Assembly: GCF_002813325.1 (NCBI RefSeq)
Contig: NZ_PHUG01000001.1
Coordinates: 1,302,001 to 1,366,000 of the forward strand
From: Janthinobacterium sp. 64
GTDB lineage: Bacteria > Pseudomonadota > Gammaproteobacteria > Burkholderiales > Burkholderiaceae_D
Reading direction: 5' to 3'
Length of the DNA stretch: 64,000 nt
A program made the translations under genes and the position numbers. Within the stretch, counting starts at the first letter, position 1; each line of letters opens with the position of its first letter. The notes beneath the pieces were generated by a model, which saw nothing but the letters and a program-made list of their open reading frames with translations, searched no databases and was not told the origin of the DNA. This document shows, piece after piece, positions 53,080-61,285 of this stretch.

Positions 53080-53643
53080 TTACTTTTTGTCGGTCGGCGG
53101 AACCGGCGGCACAAACGGGAACGTGCCGAACAGATTCTTGCTCTGGCTCTGCATCTGTTCCTGCATCTGCACGAACAGGCTCTTGCTCTGGTCGATGTAG
53201 TTGTTCATCATGCCTTGCATCATCGGGCCCTGGACATTCATGAACTGGGTCCACATTTCCGGGCTAAATGGCTTGCCTTCGAAGCTGCCGGCCGACGTGC
53301 CCGTGAATTTGTGCTGGATATCGGTGAACGCTTGCACGTTCTTTTCCAGGTAGGATCCCATCATGCCCTGCATGGCGTGGCCATAGTAGCGGATGATCTG
53401 CGACAACACGCTGCTCGAAAACATGGGCGCGCCGTTCGCTTCCTCTTCCAAAATGATTTGCAGCAAGATGCTGCGCGTCAAATCTTCACTGGATTTGGCA
53501 TCGACGACCGTAAACACCTCATTGTCCAACACCAGCTGCTTGACGTCCGTCAAGGTGATGTAGGAACTGGTTTGCGTGTCGTACAAACGGCGGTTGGGAT
53601 ATTTTTTAATCAGGCGGTCTATACTTTTTTTTGCACTACTCAT
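53080..53643 (-). CDS. phaR: Polyhydroxyalkanoate synthesis repressor PhaR
   Basis: DNA-binding repressor of 187 aa that also senses PHA granules. The ATG at 53643 is preferred because GGAA lies 9 bases upstream; an in-frame GTG 12 bases earlier exists. The N-terminal PHB/PHA-accumulation DNA-binding domain is clear: LIKKYPNRRLYDTQTSSYIT (residues about 9-28), then LTDVKQLVLDNEVFTVVDAK. The C-terminal part has PHA-binding repeats and is Met/Gln-rich. It follows phaC by about 220 bases with a terminator-like hairpin between, and there is no phaA or phaB here. Confidence 0.94.
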   Translation of the reverse strand: MSSAKKSIDRLIKKYPNRRLYDTQTSSYITLTDVKQLVLDNEVFTVVDAKSSEDLTRSILLQIILEEEANGAPMFSSSVLSQIIRYYGHAMQGMMGSYLEKNVQAFTDIQHKFTGTSAGSFEGKPFSPEMWTQFMNVQGPMMQGMMNNYIDQSKSLFVQMQEQMQSQSKNLFGTFPFVPPVPPTDKK

Positions 53644-53815
53644 CACAAGTTCCACTTATTGCGCCGCAGCGCATACTGAGTTAATCCGAAAAAAAAGCGA
53701 ACGTGGGTCCGCTTTCGCACCTGCCTACCTTTTCCATTATAGAGTGGAAAATGGCTCCATTGCACATCAGGGTAGTAGATTCCCATATTTATTGCAACGC
53801 AACTAAAAGTAGATT

Positions 53816-53851
53816 CCTGACAAGACCGGAGATTACGCCGGTCTTGTCAGG
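53816..53851 (-). terminator. Hairpin terminator between phaC and phaR
   Basis: A 14-bp perfect stem CCTGACAAGACCGG / CCGGTCTTGTCAGG (53816-53829 with 53838-53851) with an eight-base loop lies just after the phaC stop on the minus strand. It is followed by AATCTACTTTT, a poor T run, so partial read-through into phaR is possible. Confidence 0.65.
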
Positions 53852-53868
53852 CAAGAAGCTTTTGCAAA

Positions 53869-55605
53869 CTAGTCTGCCCTGACTTTAACATACCGCCCCG
53901 GCGCCGGCTCGATAGCCGCGTGGCGCTTGTTGCCCGGCTTGGCTGGCGCCTTCACCTGCGCGCCGCCGTGTTCGGCAAGGAAGGCGGCCCATTCGGGCCA
54001 CCAGCTGCCCACGTGCTCGGTGGCGCCCTCCATCCACTGCTCGGCAGTCAATGGCTTGGCTTTCGCCGTGCGCGGCTTGTCGTTGCTCCAGTAACTGCGC
54101 TTTTTCTTCGAGGCAGGATTGATCACGCCGGCGATATGGCCCGAAGCACCGAGGATAAAGCGGTTGGCTTTCGGCTTTTTCGGGTTCAGCAAGGCCGTGC
54201 TGGCATAGGCCGCGCCCCAGGGCACGATATGGTCTTCGCGCGAACCGTAGATGAAGGCGGGCGCGTCGATGCTGCTCAGGTCGACCTTTTCCCCGGCCAC
54301 CGTCAGCTTGCCCGGCACTTTCAGGCTGTTTTCCAGGTAAGTATTGCGCAGATACCAGCAGAACATGGGGCCCGGCAAGCCCGTACCGTCGCCATTCCAG
54401 TACAGCAAGTCGAACGCGGGCGGTTCCTTGCCCTTCAGGTAATTCGATTGCACGTAGTTCCACACGAGATCGTTCGGCCGCAGGCTCGAAAAAGTGCTGC
54501 CCAGGTCGCGGCCCGACATCAGGCCGCCCTTGGCCAGGCTTTGCTCGCGCAGCGCCACTTGCGGCTCGTCAATAAAGACGTCGAGCGCGCCCGTGTCGCA
54601 GAAATCGAGGAAGGTCGTCAGCAGGGTCAGGCTGGCGGCGGGACTTTCACCCCGTGCCTTGAGCACTGCCAGCGCCGTCGAGACGATGGTGCCGCCCACG
54701 CAAAAGCCGAACATATTGAGCTTGTCCTGGCCGGAGATTTCCTGCGTCACCTTGATCGCTTCGATCACGCCTTGCTCGACGTAATCGTCCCACGTCAGGT
54801 GCTGCATGCTCAGGTCCGGATTGCGCCAGGACATCAAAAACACGGTATTGCCCTGCTCTACCGCATAGCGCACGAGCGAGTTTTCCGGCTGCAAGTCAAG
54901 GATATAGAATTTATTGATGCATGGCGGCACCATCAGCAGGGGACGCTGGTGTACCGTGGGAGTGCTTGGCGTGTACTGGATCAGCTGGAACAGCGCGTTC
55001 TCGAACACTACCGTGCCCGGCGTGGTGGCCACGTTGCGCCCCACTTCGAAGGCCGATTCATCGGATTGCGAGATGCGGCCCTTCTGCATGTCGGCCAGCA
55101 TATTGCTCAAGCCCTTGGTCAGGCTTTCGCCCTTGGTCTCGATCAGGGTTTGCTGAGCATCGGGATTGGTGGCCAGAAAGTTGGCCGGCGACATGGCATC
55201 GACGATTTGCTGCACGGCAAACGCAATCTTTTGCTTCTGGTGCGGCGTCGCTTCCACGGCATCGGCCATGGCGCTGAGAAACTCCGCATTGAGCAGGTAG
55301 GCGGCCGCATTGAAGGCCGACAGGGGGCTGGCGTGCCAGGCGGGAGCGGCGAAGCGGCGGTCTTTCAGTTCCGGCGCCTTGCCGGCCATAAAGTCGGCCC
55401 ACAAGCCCGTCAGCTTGGCCACGTAGGCGTTTTTCAGTTGCTCGATCGCTTCGGGCTTGATGCTGGCGCCCGCATCCTGCAAAATGCCGGCAATCGGATT
55501 GCCCTGCGGCTGCGGTACCATGTTGAACCACGTCTTCCACTGCTCAGGATTGCTGATCTGCGCCATCCATTCCTTGGTCATCATTTGAGGATCGGGCATA
55601 TTCAT
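53869..55605 (-). CDS. phaC: Class I poly(3-hydroxyalkanoate) polymerase PhaC
   Basis: Cytosolic, granule-bound synthase of 578 aa polymerising hydroxyacyl-CoA. The lipase-like box is GFCVGG with the nucleophile Cys302. The catalytic Asp is probably in YGSREDHIVPW and the His in GASGHIAGVINP. The N-terminal region (residues 1-190) with MSWRNPDLSMQHLTWDDYV following near 260 is the class I layout. The length fits class I enzymes (about 560-600 aa). It is separate from phaA and phaB, which are absent here, so monomer supply genes are located elsewhere. Confidence 0.96.
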   Translation of the reverse strand: MNMPDPQMMTKEWMAQISNPEQWKTWFNMVPQPQGNPIAGILQDAGASIKPEAIEQLKNAYVAKLTGLWADFMAGKAPELKDRRFAAPAWHASPLSAFNAAAYLLNAEFLSAMADAVEATPHQKQKIAFAVQQIVDAMSPANFLATNPDAQQTLIETKGESLTKGLSNMLADMQKGRISQSDESAFEVGRNVATTPGTVVFENALFQLIQYTPSTPTVHQRPLLMVPPCINKFYILDLQPENSLVRYAVEQGNTVFLMSWRNPDLSMQHLTWDDYVEQGVIEAIKVTQEISGQDKLNMFGFCVGGTIVSTALAVLKARGESPAASLTLLTTFLDFCDTGALDVFIDEPQVALREQSLAKGGLMSGRDLGSTFSSLRPNDLVWNYVQSNYLKGKEPPAFDLLYWNGDGTGLPGPMFCWYLRNTYLENSLKVPGKLTVAGEKVDLSSIDAPAFIYGSREDHIVPWGAAYASTALLNPKKPKANRFILGASGHIAGVINPASKKKRSYWSNDKPRTAKAKPLTAEQWMEGATEHVGSWWPEWAAFLAEHGGAQVKAPAKPGNKRHAAIEPAPGRYVKVRAD

Positions 55606-55696
55606 AGATGTAAAAGTCCATTAAGAAATTAAAACGTCGTCAAAAATAAATACTTCTGGATCAAAGCATGCAAACTCTTACTGGCTGCCAATACCA

Positions 55697-55930
55697 ATGA
55701 TGCTCATGACCGCTGTTGCCTGGATCTATGTCGTCGGCCTCATGGCGCTGACGGAACCGTCCATCGTCGCCGGGGTGATGACCTTCGTGCTGTACTGCGT
55801 CATTCCGCTGTCCATCCTATTCTATCTGACGGGCTCGCGGCGACGCAAACGCAAGGCTGAGCGCGTCGCTGAACTGAACGCGCGCGCACTCGCCTCAGCA
55901 GACGATAAAACAAAAACGGCAGACACATAA
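55697..55930 (+). CDS. Small membrane protein, 77 aa
   Basis: Two hydrophobic segments (AVAWIYVVGLMAL and VAGVMTFVLYCVIPLSILFYL) are followed by a highly basic tail (GSRRRKRKAERVAEL). I recognise no named family. It diverges from phaC and ends within a bidirectional terminator. Codon use is like the core genes, so it is probably real. Confidence 0.7.
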   Translation: MMLMTAVAWIYVVGLMALTEPSIVAGVMTFVLYCVIPLSILFYLTGSRRRKRKAERVAELNARALASADDKTKTADT

Positions 55931-55941
55931 GTGTCTGCCGT
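55916..55941. terminator. Bidirectional intrinsic terminator
   Basis: An 11-bp perfect stem ACGGCAGACAC / GTGTCTGCCGT (55916-55926 with 55931-55941), four-base loop, with A5 on the left, giving T5 on the minus strand. It ends both the small membrane protein and pgeF transcripts. Confidence 0.85.
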
Positions 55942-55946
55942 GCAGA

Positions 55947-56732
55947 TTATTTGCGCCAGATCAAGCTGGCCTGTCTTCCCGTGACGCCATCGCGCCGGTA
56001 CGAGTAAAACTGCGCCGCATCACTGACGGTGCAATATTCCCCGCCCGCCACTTGCGCCACGCCATCGCGCAGCAGCATGGTGCGCGCCAGCGAATAGATG
56101 TCGGCCAGGTACTTGCCCTGCTTGCCGGCGATGGCGGTGAACGCAGCGCTCATCACTTGCCGCTCGGCAGCGTCGCGCGCGCCGTCGCGGAACGCTTGCA
56201 GCACGTCCTGCCCCACTTCGAATTGCTGTGGACCAATGGCCGGCCCCAGCCAGGCGAGGATGTCCGTCGCGCCCTGCGACCGCATGGCTGCCACCGTGCG
56301 CTGCAAGACGCCATTGGCCAGGCCGCGCCAGCCCGCGTGGGCCGCGCCGACGACGAGGCCATCGGTCGAACAGAACAGTACGGGCAGGCAATCGGCCGTC
56401 ATCACCACGCACACGGCGCCGGGCAAGGTGGCGATGCTGGCGTCGGCATCGGGCACGCCACCGTGCAGGCTGGCCGCGTCCACCACGGCCACGCCATGCA
56501 CCTGCGACAGCCAGGCCGGTTCGGCAGGCAAGATGGCCGCCAGCCGCGCGCGGTTGGCCGCCACGTGGGCAGGATCGTCGCCCACGTGCGTGCCCAGATT
56601 CAAGCCACCGCCGCCCTGCCCGTCACCATATGGTTCCTGGCTGACGCCGCCCGCGCGCACGCTCGACAGCGCGCCCACGTTCGCGGGCAAGCCGGGCCAA
56701 TCGGGTACAAGGCAAGGCAACGGCGACGTCAT
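55947..56732 (-). CDS. pgeF: Peptidoglycan editing factor / purine nucleoside phosphorylase PgeF (YfiH family)
   Basis: A 261-aa multicopper-oxidase-like YfiH protein. Conserved features are LNLGTHVGDDPAHVAANR, LSQVHGVAVVDA with the metal-binding His, VVMTADCLPVLFCSTDG with the active Cys, and AAHAGWRGLANGVL with the second His. Family members act on purine nucleosides and on wrong stem-peptide amino acids in muropeptides. It overlaps rluD by one base (TGATG), so the two are coupled. Confidence 0.94.
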   Translation of the reverse strand: MTSPLPCLVPDWPGLPANVGALSSVRAGGVSQEPYGDGQGGGGLNLGTHVGDDPAHVAANRARLAAILPAEPAWLSQVHGVAVVDAASLHGGVPDADASIATLPGAVCVVMTADCLPVLFCSTDGLVVGAAHAGWRGLANGVLQRTVAAMRSQGATDILAWLGPAIGPQQFEVGQDVLQAFRDGARDAAERQVMSAAFTAIAGKQGKYLADIYSLARTMLLRDGVAQVAGGEYCTVSDAAQFYSYRRDGVTGRQASLIWRK

Positions 56733-57781
56733 CAGACCTGTTCCGGCTCGGGAATGCCGGCGGTGGCGATCAGCTCGGCGAAGTCATCTGCCAACGGCAC
56801 GATCCATTCGCACGCTTCCAGGGTACCCGGATGCACGAGACCCAGGCGGCGCGCCTGCAGCGCCTGGCGCGAGAACACCGACACCAGGTGCTGCTTGCCG
56901 TACACGTAGTCGCCGACCAGGGCAAAGCCCAGATGCTGCATGTGCACGCGGATCTGGTGCGTGCGGCCTGTTTCCAGACGGCATTGCATCAGGCTCACGG
57001 GACGGCGGTCGAGTTCCCCGCTGCCGATCAATTCATAGTGCGTGATGGCAGGCTTGGCGGTGAAATTTTCAGACACTGCCATCTTGACCCGGTCGCGCGG
57101 GTGGCGCGCGATGGAGGCGTCGATGGTGCCCGCCATTTTCGGCGTGCCCCACACGAGCGCAAAGTATTCACGCTTGACGGTGCGCGCCTGCAGCTGGCGC
57201 ACCAGGTCCGTTTGCGAAGCGAGGGTCTTGCCGACCACCATCAGGCCGCTGGTATCCTTGTCCAGGCGGTGCACGATGCCCGCACGCGGCACGCCCGCCA
57301 GTTGCGGACAGTGGTGCAGCAGGCCGTTGAGTAAGGTACCCGACCAGTTGCCAGGGCCCGGATGCACGACCAGTCCGGCCGGTTTGTTGATGACGATGAT
57401 ATGCTCATCTTCGTGCACGATGTTCAATTCCATCGCTTCCGGCTTAAAAGCCTCGTCTTCCGGCGCGCTTTGCGGCAGAATGACGATCTTCTCGTCGCCA
57501 TAGGCGGTCATGTTGCGTTTGGCAACTTTTCCATCGACGGTCACGAAACCGGCTTCCAGCCACAGTTGCAAGCGGCTGCGCGAGTATTGTGGCACCAGTT
57601 GGGCGATGACTTTATCGAGGCGGTGGCCGCAGGCGTCCGGCGTCAGTTCCAATGTAATCGGGGCCATTTCCTCGAAGGCGTCGTCGGCGGCAAAATCGCC
57701 GTCAAACGCATCTTCGGCGCCATGGTCAGAAAGGGAGTCAAACGCGGAGTCAGCCAAATTAGGCTTCGGAGTTAATATCAC
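56732..57781 (-). CDS. rluD: 23S rRNA pseudouridine synthase RluD
   Basis: A 349-aa pseudouridine synthase modifying helix 69 of 23S rRNA. An acidic N-terminal extension (residues 1-40) is followed by the S4 RNA-binding domain (RLDKVIAQLVPQYSRSRLQL) and the RluA-type catalytic domain with HRLDKDTSGLMVVGKT (catalytic Asp) and RLETGRTHQIRVHMQHLG. The start is GTG at 57781 with GGGAA upstream; an ATG at 57667 is an alternative that would drop the acidic extension. It diverges from bamD, as is usual in betaproteobacteria. Confidence 0.93.
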   Translation of the reverse strand: MILTPKPNLADSAFDSLSDHGAEDAFDGDFAADDAFEEMAPITLELTPDACGHRLDKVIAQLVPQYSRSRLQLWLEAGFVTVDGKVAKRNMTAYGDEKIVILPQSAPEDEAFKPEAMELNIVHEDEHIIVINKPAGLVVHPGPGNWSGTLLNGLLHHCPQLAGVPRAGIVHRLDKDTSGLMVVGKTLASQTDLVRQLQARTVKREYFALVWGTPKMAGTIDASIARHPRDRVKMAVSENFTAKPAITHYELIGSGELDRRPVSLMQCRLETGRTHQIRVHMQHLGFALVGDYVYGKQHLVSVFSRQALQARRLGLVHPGTLEACEWIVPLADDFAELIATAGIPEPEQV

Positions 57782-57796
57782 AGCATTCCCATCGGC

Positions 57797-57814
57797 TATA
57801 ATCAGCCTATTGTA
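57797..57814. promoter_or_regulatory. Overlapping divergent -10 elements between rluD and bamD
   Basis: TATAAT at 57797-57802 faces bamD (plus strand), and TACAAT is read on the minus strand at 57814-57809, facing rluD. Their proximity suggests that the two divergent promoters compete for polymerase. The -35 boxes are not clear. Confidence 0.5.
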
Positions 57815-57846
57815 AAATCTTGGTTAAAACCTTCTTGCAAAACGTC

Positions 57847-58650
57847 ATGCAAAAAAAATTATCGTTGGTAGTCGCTTCAGTCGTTCTGCTCGGCATGTCC
57901 GCTTGCAGCTTGTTGCCTGAAAAAGTGGATGAGACCAAAAACTGGTCCGTTACGAAATTATACTCGGAGGCGCGTGAAGAAATGGCCGGGCAGCACTATG
58001 AAGCTGCAATCGGCCTGTTCCAGAAGCTGGAGGCTAACTATCCTTTCGGCAACTATGCTCTGCAAGCGCAGATGGAGATCGCTTACGCGTATTATAAGGC
58101 GGGAGACCAGGCGCAGGCACTGGCTGCCGTCGAACGCTTCATCAAGTTGCATCCGAACCACGCCAATGTGGACTATATGTACTACTTGCGTGGCCTGATC
58201 AGCTTTAACGACCAGATCAGCTTCCTGAACTTCCTGTACGAGCAAGATCCGACCGAGCGCGATCCGAAAGCCACGCGCGAAGCGTTTGCGGCCTTCAAGC
58301 AACTGGTCGACAAGTTCCCGAATAGCAAATACGCGCCCGATTCGCTGGCCCGCATGAACTATTTGATCGATGCCATGGCGAAATACGAAGTGCACGTGGC
58401 GCGTTATTACTACCGCCGCGGCGCCTACCTGGCTGCCGCCAACCGCGCGCAAACGACGGTCAGCGACTTTGCCGCTTCGCCCGCCATCGAAGAAGCGCTG
58501 TTCATCATGTACCGCTCGTATGACAAGCTGGGCTTGACCGACCTGCGCGACGACACCTTGCGCGTGCTGACCAAGAACTACCCGAACACGGCATTCCTCA
58601 GCCCGGAAGGGGTGAACAAGGAACGCAAGTGGTGGAAATTCTGGCAGTAA
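57847..58650 (+). CDS. bamD: Outer membrane assembly lipoprotein BamD (ComL)
   Basis: A 267-aa lipoprotein of the beta-barrel assembly machine. The ATG at 57847 gives a lipoprotein signal (MQKKLSLVVASVVLLGMSAC) whose lipobox ends MSAC. TPR-type helices follow: LYSEAREEMAGQHYEAAIGL, FGNYALQAQMEIAYAYYKAG, AVERFIKLHPNHANVDYMYY, VARYYYRRGAYLAAANRA, all matching BamD. The ending KERKWWKFWQ is typical of betaproteobacterial members. An upstream TTG start is possible but places residues before the signal. A strong terminator follows. Confidence 0.96.
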   Translation: MQKKLSLVVASVVLLGMSACSLLPEKVDETKNWSVTKLYSEAREEMAGQHYEAAIGLFQKLEANYPFGNYALQAQMEIAYAYYKAGDQAQALAAVERFIKLHPNHANVDYMYYLRGLISFNDQISFLNFLYEQDPTERDPKATREAFAAFKQLVDKFPNSKYAPDSLARMNYLIDAMAKYEVHVARYYYRRGAYLAAANRAQTTVSDFAASPAIEEALFIMYRSYDKLGLTDLRDDTLRVLTKNYPNTAFLSPEGVNKERKWWKFWQ

Positions 58651-58660
58651 GCTGCAATAA

Positions 58661-58686
58661 AAAACCGGGCTAGCCCGGTTTTTTCT
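58661..58686 (+). terminator. Intrinsic terminator after bamD
   Basis: AAAACCGGGC / GCCCGGTTTT stem (58661-58670 with 58673-58682) with a two-base loop and a run of T residues to 58684, immediately after bamD. Confidence 0.9.
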
Positions 58687-58705
58687 TAGCCCAACGGCAA
58701 AATCC

Positions 58706-58732
58706 GGGGTCGTACCCTGAGGGTACGACCCC
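58706..58732. repeat. REP-like perfect 12-bp palindrome
   Basis: GGGGTCGTACCC / GGGTACGACCCC (58706-58717 with 58721-58732) with a three-base TGA loop lies between the bamD terminator and yaaA. There is no T run, so it looks like a dispersed intergenic palindrome rather than a terminator. Only one copy is seen in this window. Confidence 0.6.
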
Positions 58733-58748
58733 AGCATTTGCTTTAGGG

Positions 58749-59519
58749 TTATTCTCCGACCTTACGCCGAAACACCCAGTTTTTGTCGTTCGACGCTTCC
58801 GGCACGAAACCGTAGCCATCGACATCGAACTGCTTGAGCTGCTCGGGATCGCGGATGGCGTTGACGGCCGCATAGCGGGCCAGCATGCCGCGCGCGCGCT
58901 TGGCGTAGAACGAGATGATTTTATACTTGCCGTTCTTCCAGTCCTCGAATACGGGCGCGATGACGGGCACGTGGAGCTGGCGCGGCTTGACGGATTTGAA
59001 ATATTCTTCGGAAGCAAGATTAACCAGCACTGTCGCGCCCTGCTCTTGTGCCGTGCGGTTCAGGCGATCGGTGATGGTATCGCCCCAGAACGCATACAGA
59101 TCCTTGCCGCGCGTGGTCGACAGCCGCGTGCCCATTTCCAGGCGGTGCGGGTGGATCAGGTCCAGCGGGCGCAGCAAGCCGTACAGCCCGGATAAAATGC
59201 GCACGCGCGACTGTGCGTAGTCGAGCTGCTCGGGCTGCAGGCTGCGCGCGCCGAAGCCCGTGTACACGTCGCCATTGAAGGCCATGATGGCCTGGTGCGC
59301 ATCGGTCAACTGCGGGGTCCAGGACGCGTAGCGGGCCACGTTGAGGGCCGACAAGGCGTCGGAAATACCCATCAGGCTGCCCACTTCGCTAGGGGAAAAC
59401 TGGCGCATGCGCTCGATCAGCTGCGCGGAATGGTCGAGAAAATCGGGGGTGCTGTGCAACGTGGTTGTTGGCGGCGTCTCCAGGTCGAGACTCTTGGCGG
59501 GCGAAAGCACGATCAACAT
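58749..59519 (-). CDS. yaaA: Peroxide stress protein YaaA
   Basis: A 256-aa UPF0246 protein that lowers free iron and protects against hydrogen peroxide in E. coli. The family opening [17 protein letters not shown] is present, with [52 protein letters not shown] and [16 protein letters not shown]. The length matches the family (about 257). No OxyR-type operator is evident by eye, and the gene diverges from the PIN gene. Confidence 0.96.
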   Translation of the reverse strand: MLIVLSPAKSLDLETPPTTTLHSTPDFLDHSAQLIERMRQFSPSEVGSLMGISDALSALNVARYASWTPQLTDAHQAIMAFNGDVYTGFGARSLQPEQLDYAQSRVRILSGLYGLLRPLDLIHPHRLEMGTRLSTTRGKDLYAFWGDTITDRLNRTAQEQGATVLVNLASEEYFKSVKPRQLHVPVIAPVFEDWKNGKYKIISFYAKRARGMLARYAAVNAIRDPEQLKQFDVDGYGFVPEASNDKNWVFRRKVGE

Positions 59520-59549
59520 AAATTATCACTACAGAATAGAATTGCCGAC

Positions 59550-59984
59550 ATGATACCTGCTCCACAAAAACTCGTCCTCGACACCAACGTTTGCCTCGAC
59601 CTGTTCGTCTTCAACGACCCGCGCTGGGCGGGCCTGCTGGCGGCCATGGAAAGCGGCGCCGTGCACGCCATCACGCGCGAAGATTGCCGCGCGGAATATC
59701 TGGTCGTGTTGCATTACAAACATCTGCCGCTCGATGAAGCCAGCCGCGCCGTCGCCGCCGCCCGCTTCGACGCCCACATCACGGTCGTGGCGCCTTTCGC
59801 TTCCAGTGTGCGCCTGCCCGTCTGCACGGACAAGGATGACCAGAAATTCCTCGAACTGGCGCGCGACGCCAACGCCGACATCCTCATCACCAAGGACAAG
59901 GCGCTGCTGAAACTGGCCCGCAAGACGGCCAAGGCCGGCATGTTCAAGATCATGCTGCCGGAAGGCTGGGTCTTGCCAGGCTGA
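59550..59984 (+). CDS. PIN-domain protein (putative VapC-type RNase), no antitoxin adjacent
   Basis: A 144-aa PIN-fold protein. The four acidic positions are readable: Asp in KLVLDTNVCLDLF (near residue 10), Glu/Asp in REDCRAEYL, Asp in CTDKDDQKFLELA (near 96), and Asp in ADILITKDKALLKLA. This is the COG1569 PIN family, with a putative metal-dependent RNase activity. No small antitoxin gene lies directly upstream; the preceding gene diverges. It could be a solitary PIN protein with a housekeeping role. The ATG at 59550 is selected from the family N-terminus. Confidence 0.83.
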   Translation: MIPAPQKLVLDTNVCLDLFVFNDPRWAGLLAAMESGAVHAITREDCRAEYLVVLHYKHLPLDEASRAVAAARFDAHITVVAPFASSVRLPVCTDKDDQKFLELARDANADILITKDKALLKLARKTAKAGMFKIMLPEGWVLPG

Positions 59985-60067
59985 GCCTTTAAAGCCCCGC
60001 ACGCAACGGGGCGCGCTGCGCTAGAATGGGACACGATTCCACTTTCCGCACCGCGCCCCTACCGTTC

Positions 60068-61246
60068 ATGAACAGCCCGTCCCTGCCCCATCTGACTCCC
60101 ACCCTGACCTCGCGCCTGCCTCTTGTGGGCACCACCGTGTTTACCCGCATGTCCAGCCTGGCGGCCCAGCATGGCGCCGTCAACCTGGGCCAGGGCTTTC
60201 CCGACTTCGATTGCGACCCGGCCTTGGTCGATCTCGTCAGCGATGCCATGCGCGCCGGCCACAACCAGTACCCGCAGATGACGGGCGCGGCCCCCTTGCG
60301 CGAGGCGATTGCCGCGAAGATCGCCAGCCTGTACGGCCACGGCTATGATGCCGGCACGGAAATCACCGTCACGGCCGGCGCCACGCAGGCGCTCACCACG
60401 GCCATTTTGTGCTGCGTGCATCCGGGCGACGAAGTCATCGTCATCGAACCGGCTTACGACAGCTATCTGCCCGCCATCGCGCTGGCCGGCGGCGTGCCCG
60501 TGCTGGTGTCCATGCAGGTGGGTGAACAGGGATACAGCGTGCCGTGGGACAAGCTGGCCGCCGCCGTCAGCGCAAAAACACGCTTGATCATCATCAATAC
60601 GCCGCATAATCCGACGGGCACCATCCTGCGCCCTGCCGACGTGGCGGCGCTGGCCGACATCGTGCGCGGCACGCAAATTCTGATTTTGTCCGACGAAGTG
60701 TATGAGCACATGGTGTACGACGGCGTGCGCCATGAGTCGCTCGCGCGCCACCCGGAACTGGCGGCGCGCAGCTTCATCGTTTCCAGCTTCGGCAAGACGT
60801 ATCATGTGACGGGCTGGAAAGTGGGCTATGTGGCGGCGCCCGCGGCCCTGACGGCGGAATTTCGCAAGGTGCACCAGTACAACGTGTTTACCGTCAACAC
60901 GCCGATGCAACACGGCATCGCCAGCTATATGGCCAACCCGCAGCCCTGCCTGGACTTGCCCGCGTTTTACCAGCGCAAGCGCGACCTGTTCCGCGATGGC
61001 CTGGCGGGCAGCCGCTTTACCCTGCTGCCGGCCGACGGCACGTATTTCCAGTGCGTGCGCTACGATGCCATGTCGCAAGAGACCGAAGCGCAGTTCGCCG
61101 AATGGCTGACGGCCGAGATCAAGGTCGCGGCCATCCCCGTCTCCGCGTTTTATGCGCAGGGCAAGGAGTCCGGCATCGTGCGCTTCTGCTTTGCCAAGAA
61201 AGACGAGACCTTGCGCCTGGCGCTCGAGCGCCTGCGCAGCATATAA
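60068..61246 (+). CDS. Class I/II PLP aminotransferase, methionine aminotransferase-like
   Basis: A 392-aa fold-type I aminotransferase. The Lys-containing PLP motif is SFGKTYHVTGWKVGY (near residue 245). Other features are VNLGQGFPDFDCDP, NQYPQMTGAAPLREAIA, TVTAGATQALTTAI, INTPHNPTGTIL, SDEVYEHMVYDG and IVRFCFAKKDETL with the carboxylate-binding Arg. This pattern is closest to YbdL/methionine aminotransferase and kynurenine aminotransferase-like enzymes. The MtnE role in the methionine salvage pathway is possible, but the rest of that pathway is not in the window. The ATG at 60068 starts just before the conserved region. Confidence 0.9.
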   Translation: MNSPSLPHLTPTLTSRLPLVGTTVFTRMSSLAAQHGAVNLGQGFPDFDCDPALVDLVSDAMRAGHNQYPQMTGAAPLREAIAAKIASLYGHGYDAGTEITVTAGATQALTTAILCCVHPGDEVIVIEPAYDSYLPAIALAGGVPVLVSMQVGEQGYSVPWDKLAAAVSAKTRLIIINTPHNPTGTILRPADVAALADIVRGTQILILSDEVYEHMVYDGVRHESLARHPELAARSFIVSSFGKTYHVTGWKVGYVAAPAALTAEFRKVHQYNVFTVNTPMQHGIASYMANPQPCLDLPAFYQRKRDLFRDGLAGSRFTLLPADGTYFQCVRYDAMSQETEAQFAEWLTAEIKVAAIPVSAFYAQGKESGIVRFCFAKKDETLRLALERLRSI

Positions 61247-61285
61247 CCGAGCACTGAGCATGGCTTCGCCACGGCGGAGCAAAGG

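Noticed and set aside
52908..53114. 68-codon minus-strand frame between the DUF2235 gene and phaR.
   Set aside because: No ribosome site or family, and it overlaps the phaR 3' end. Treated as chance.
59550..59984. A VapBC-type toxin-antitoxin pair.
   Set aside because: The PIN protein is clear, but no short antitoxin gene lies directly upstream or downstream on the same strand.
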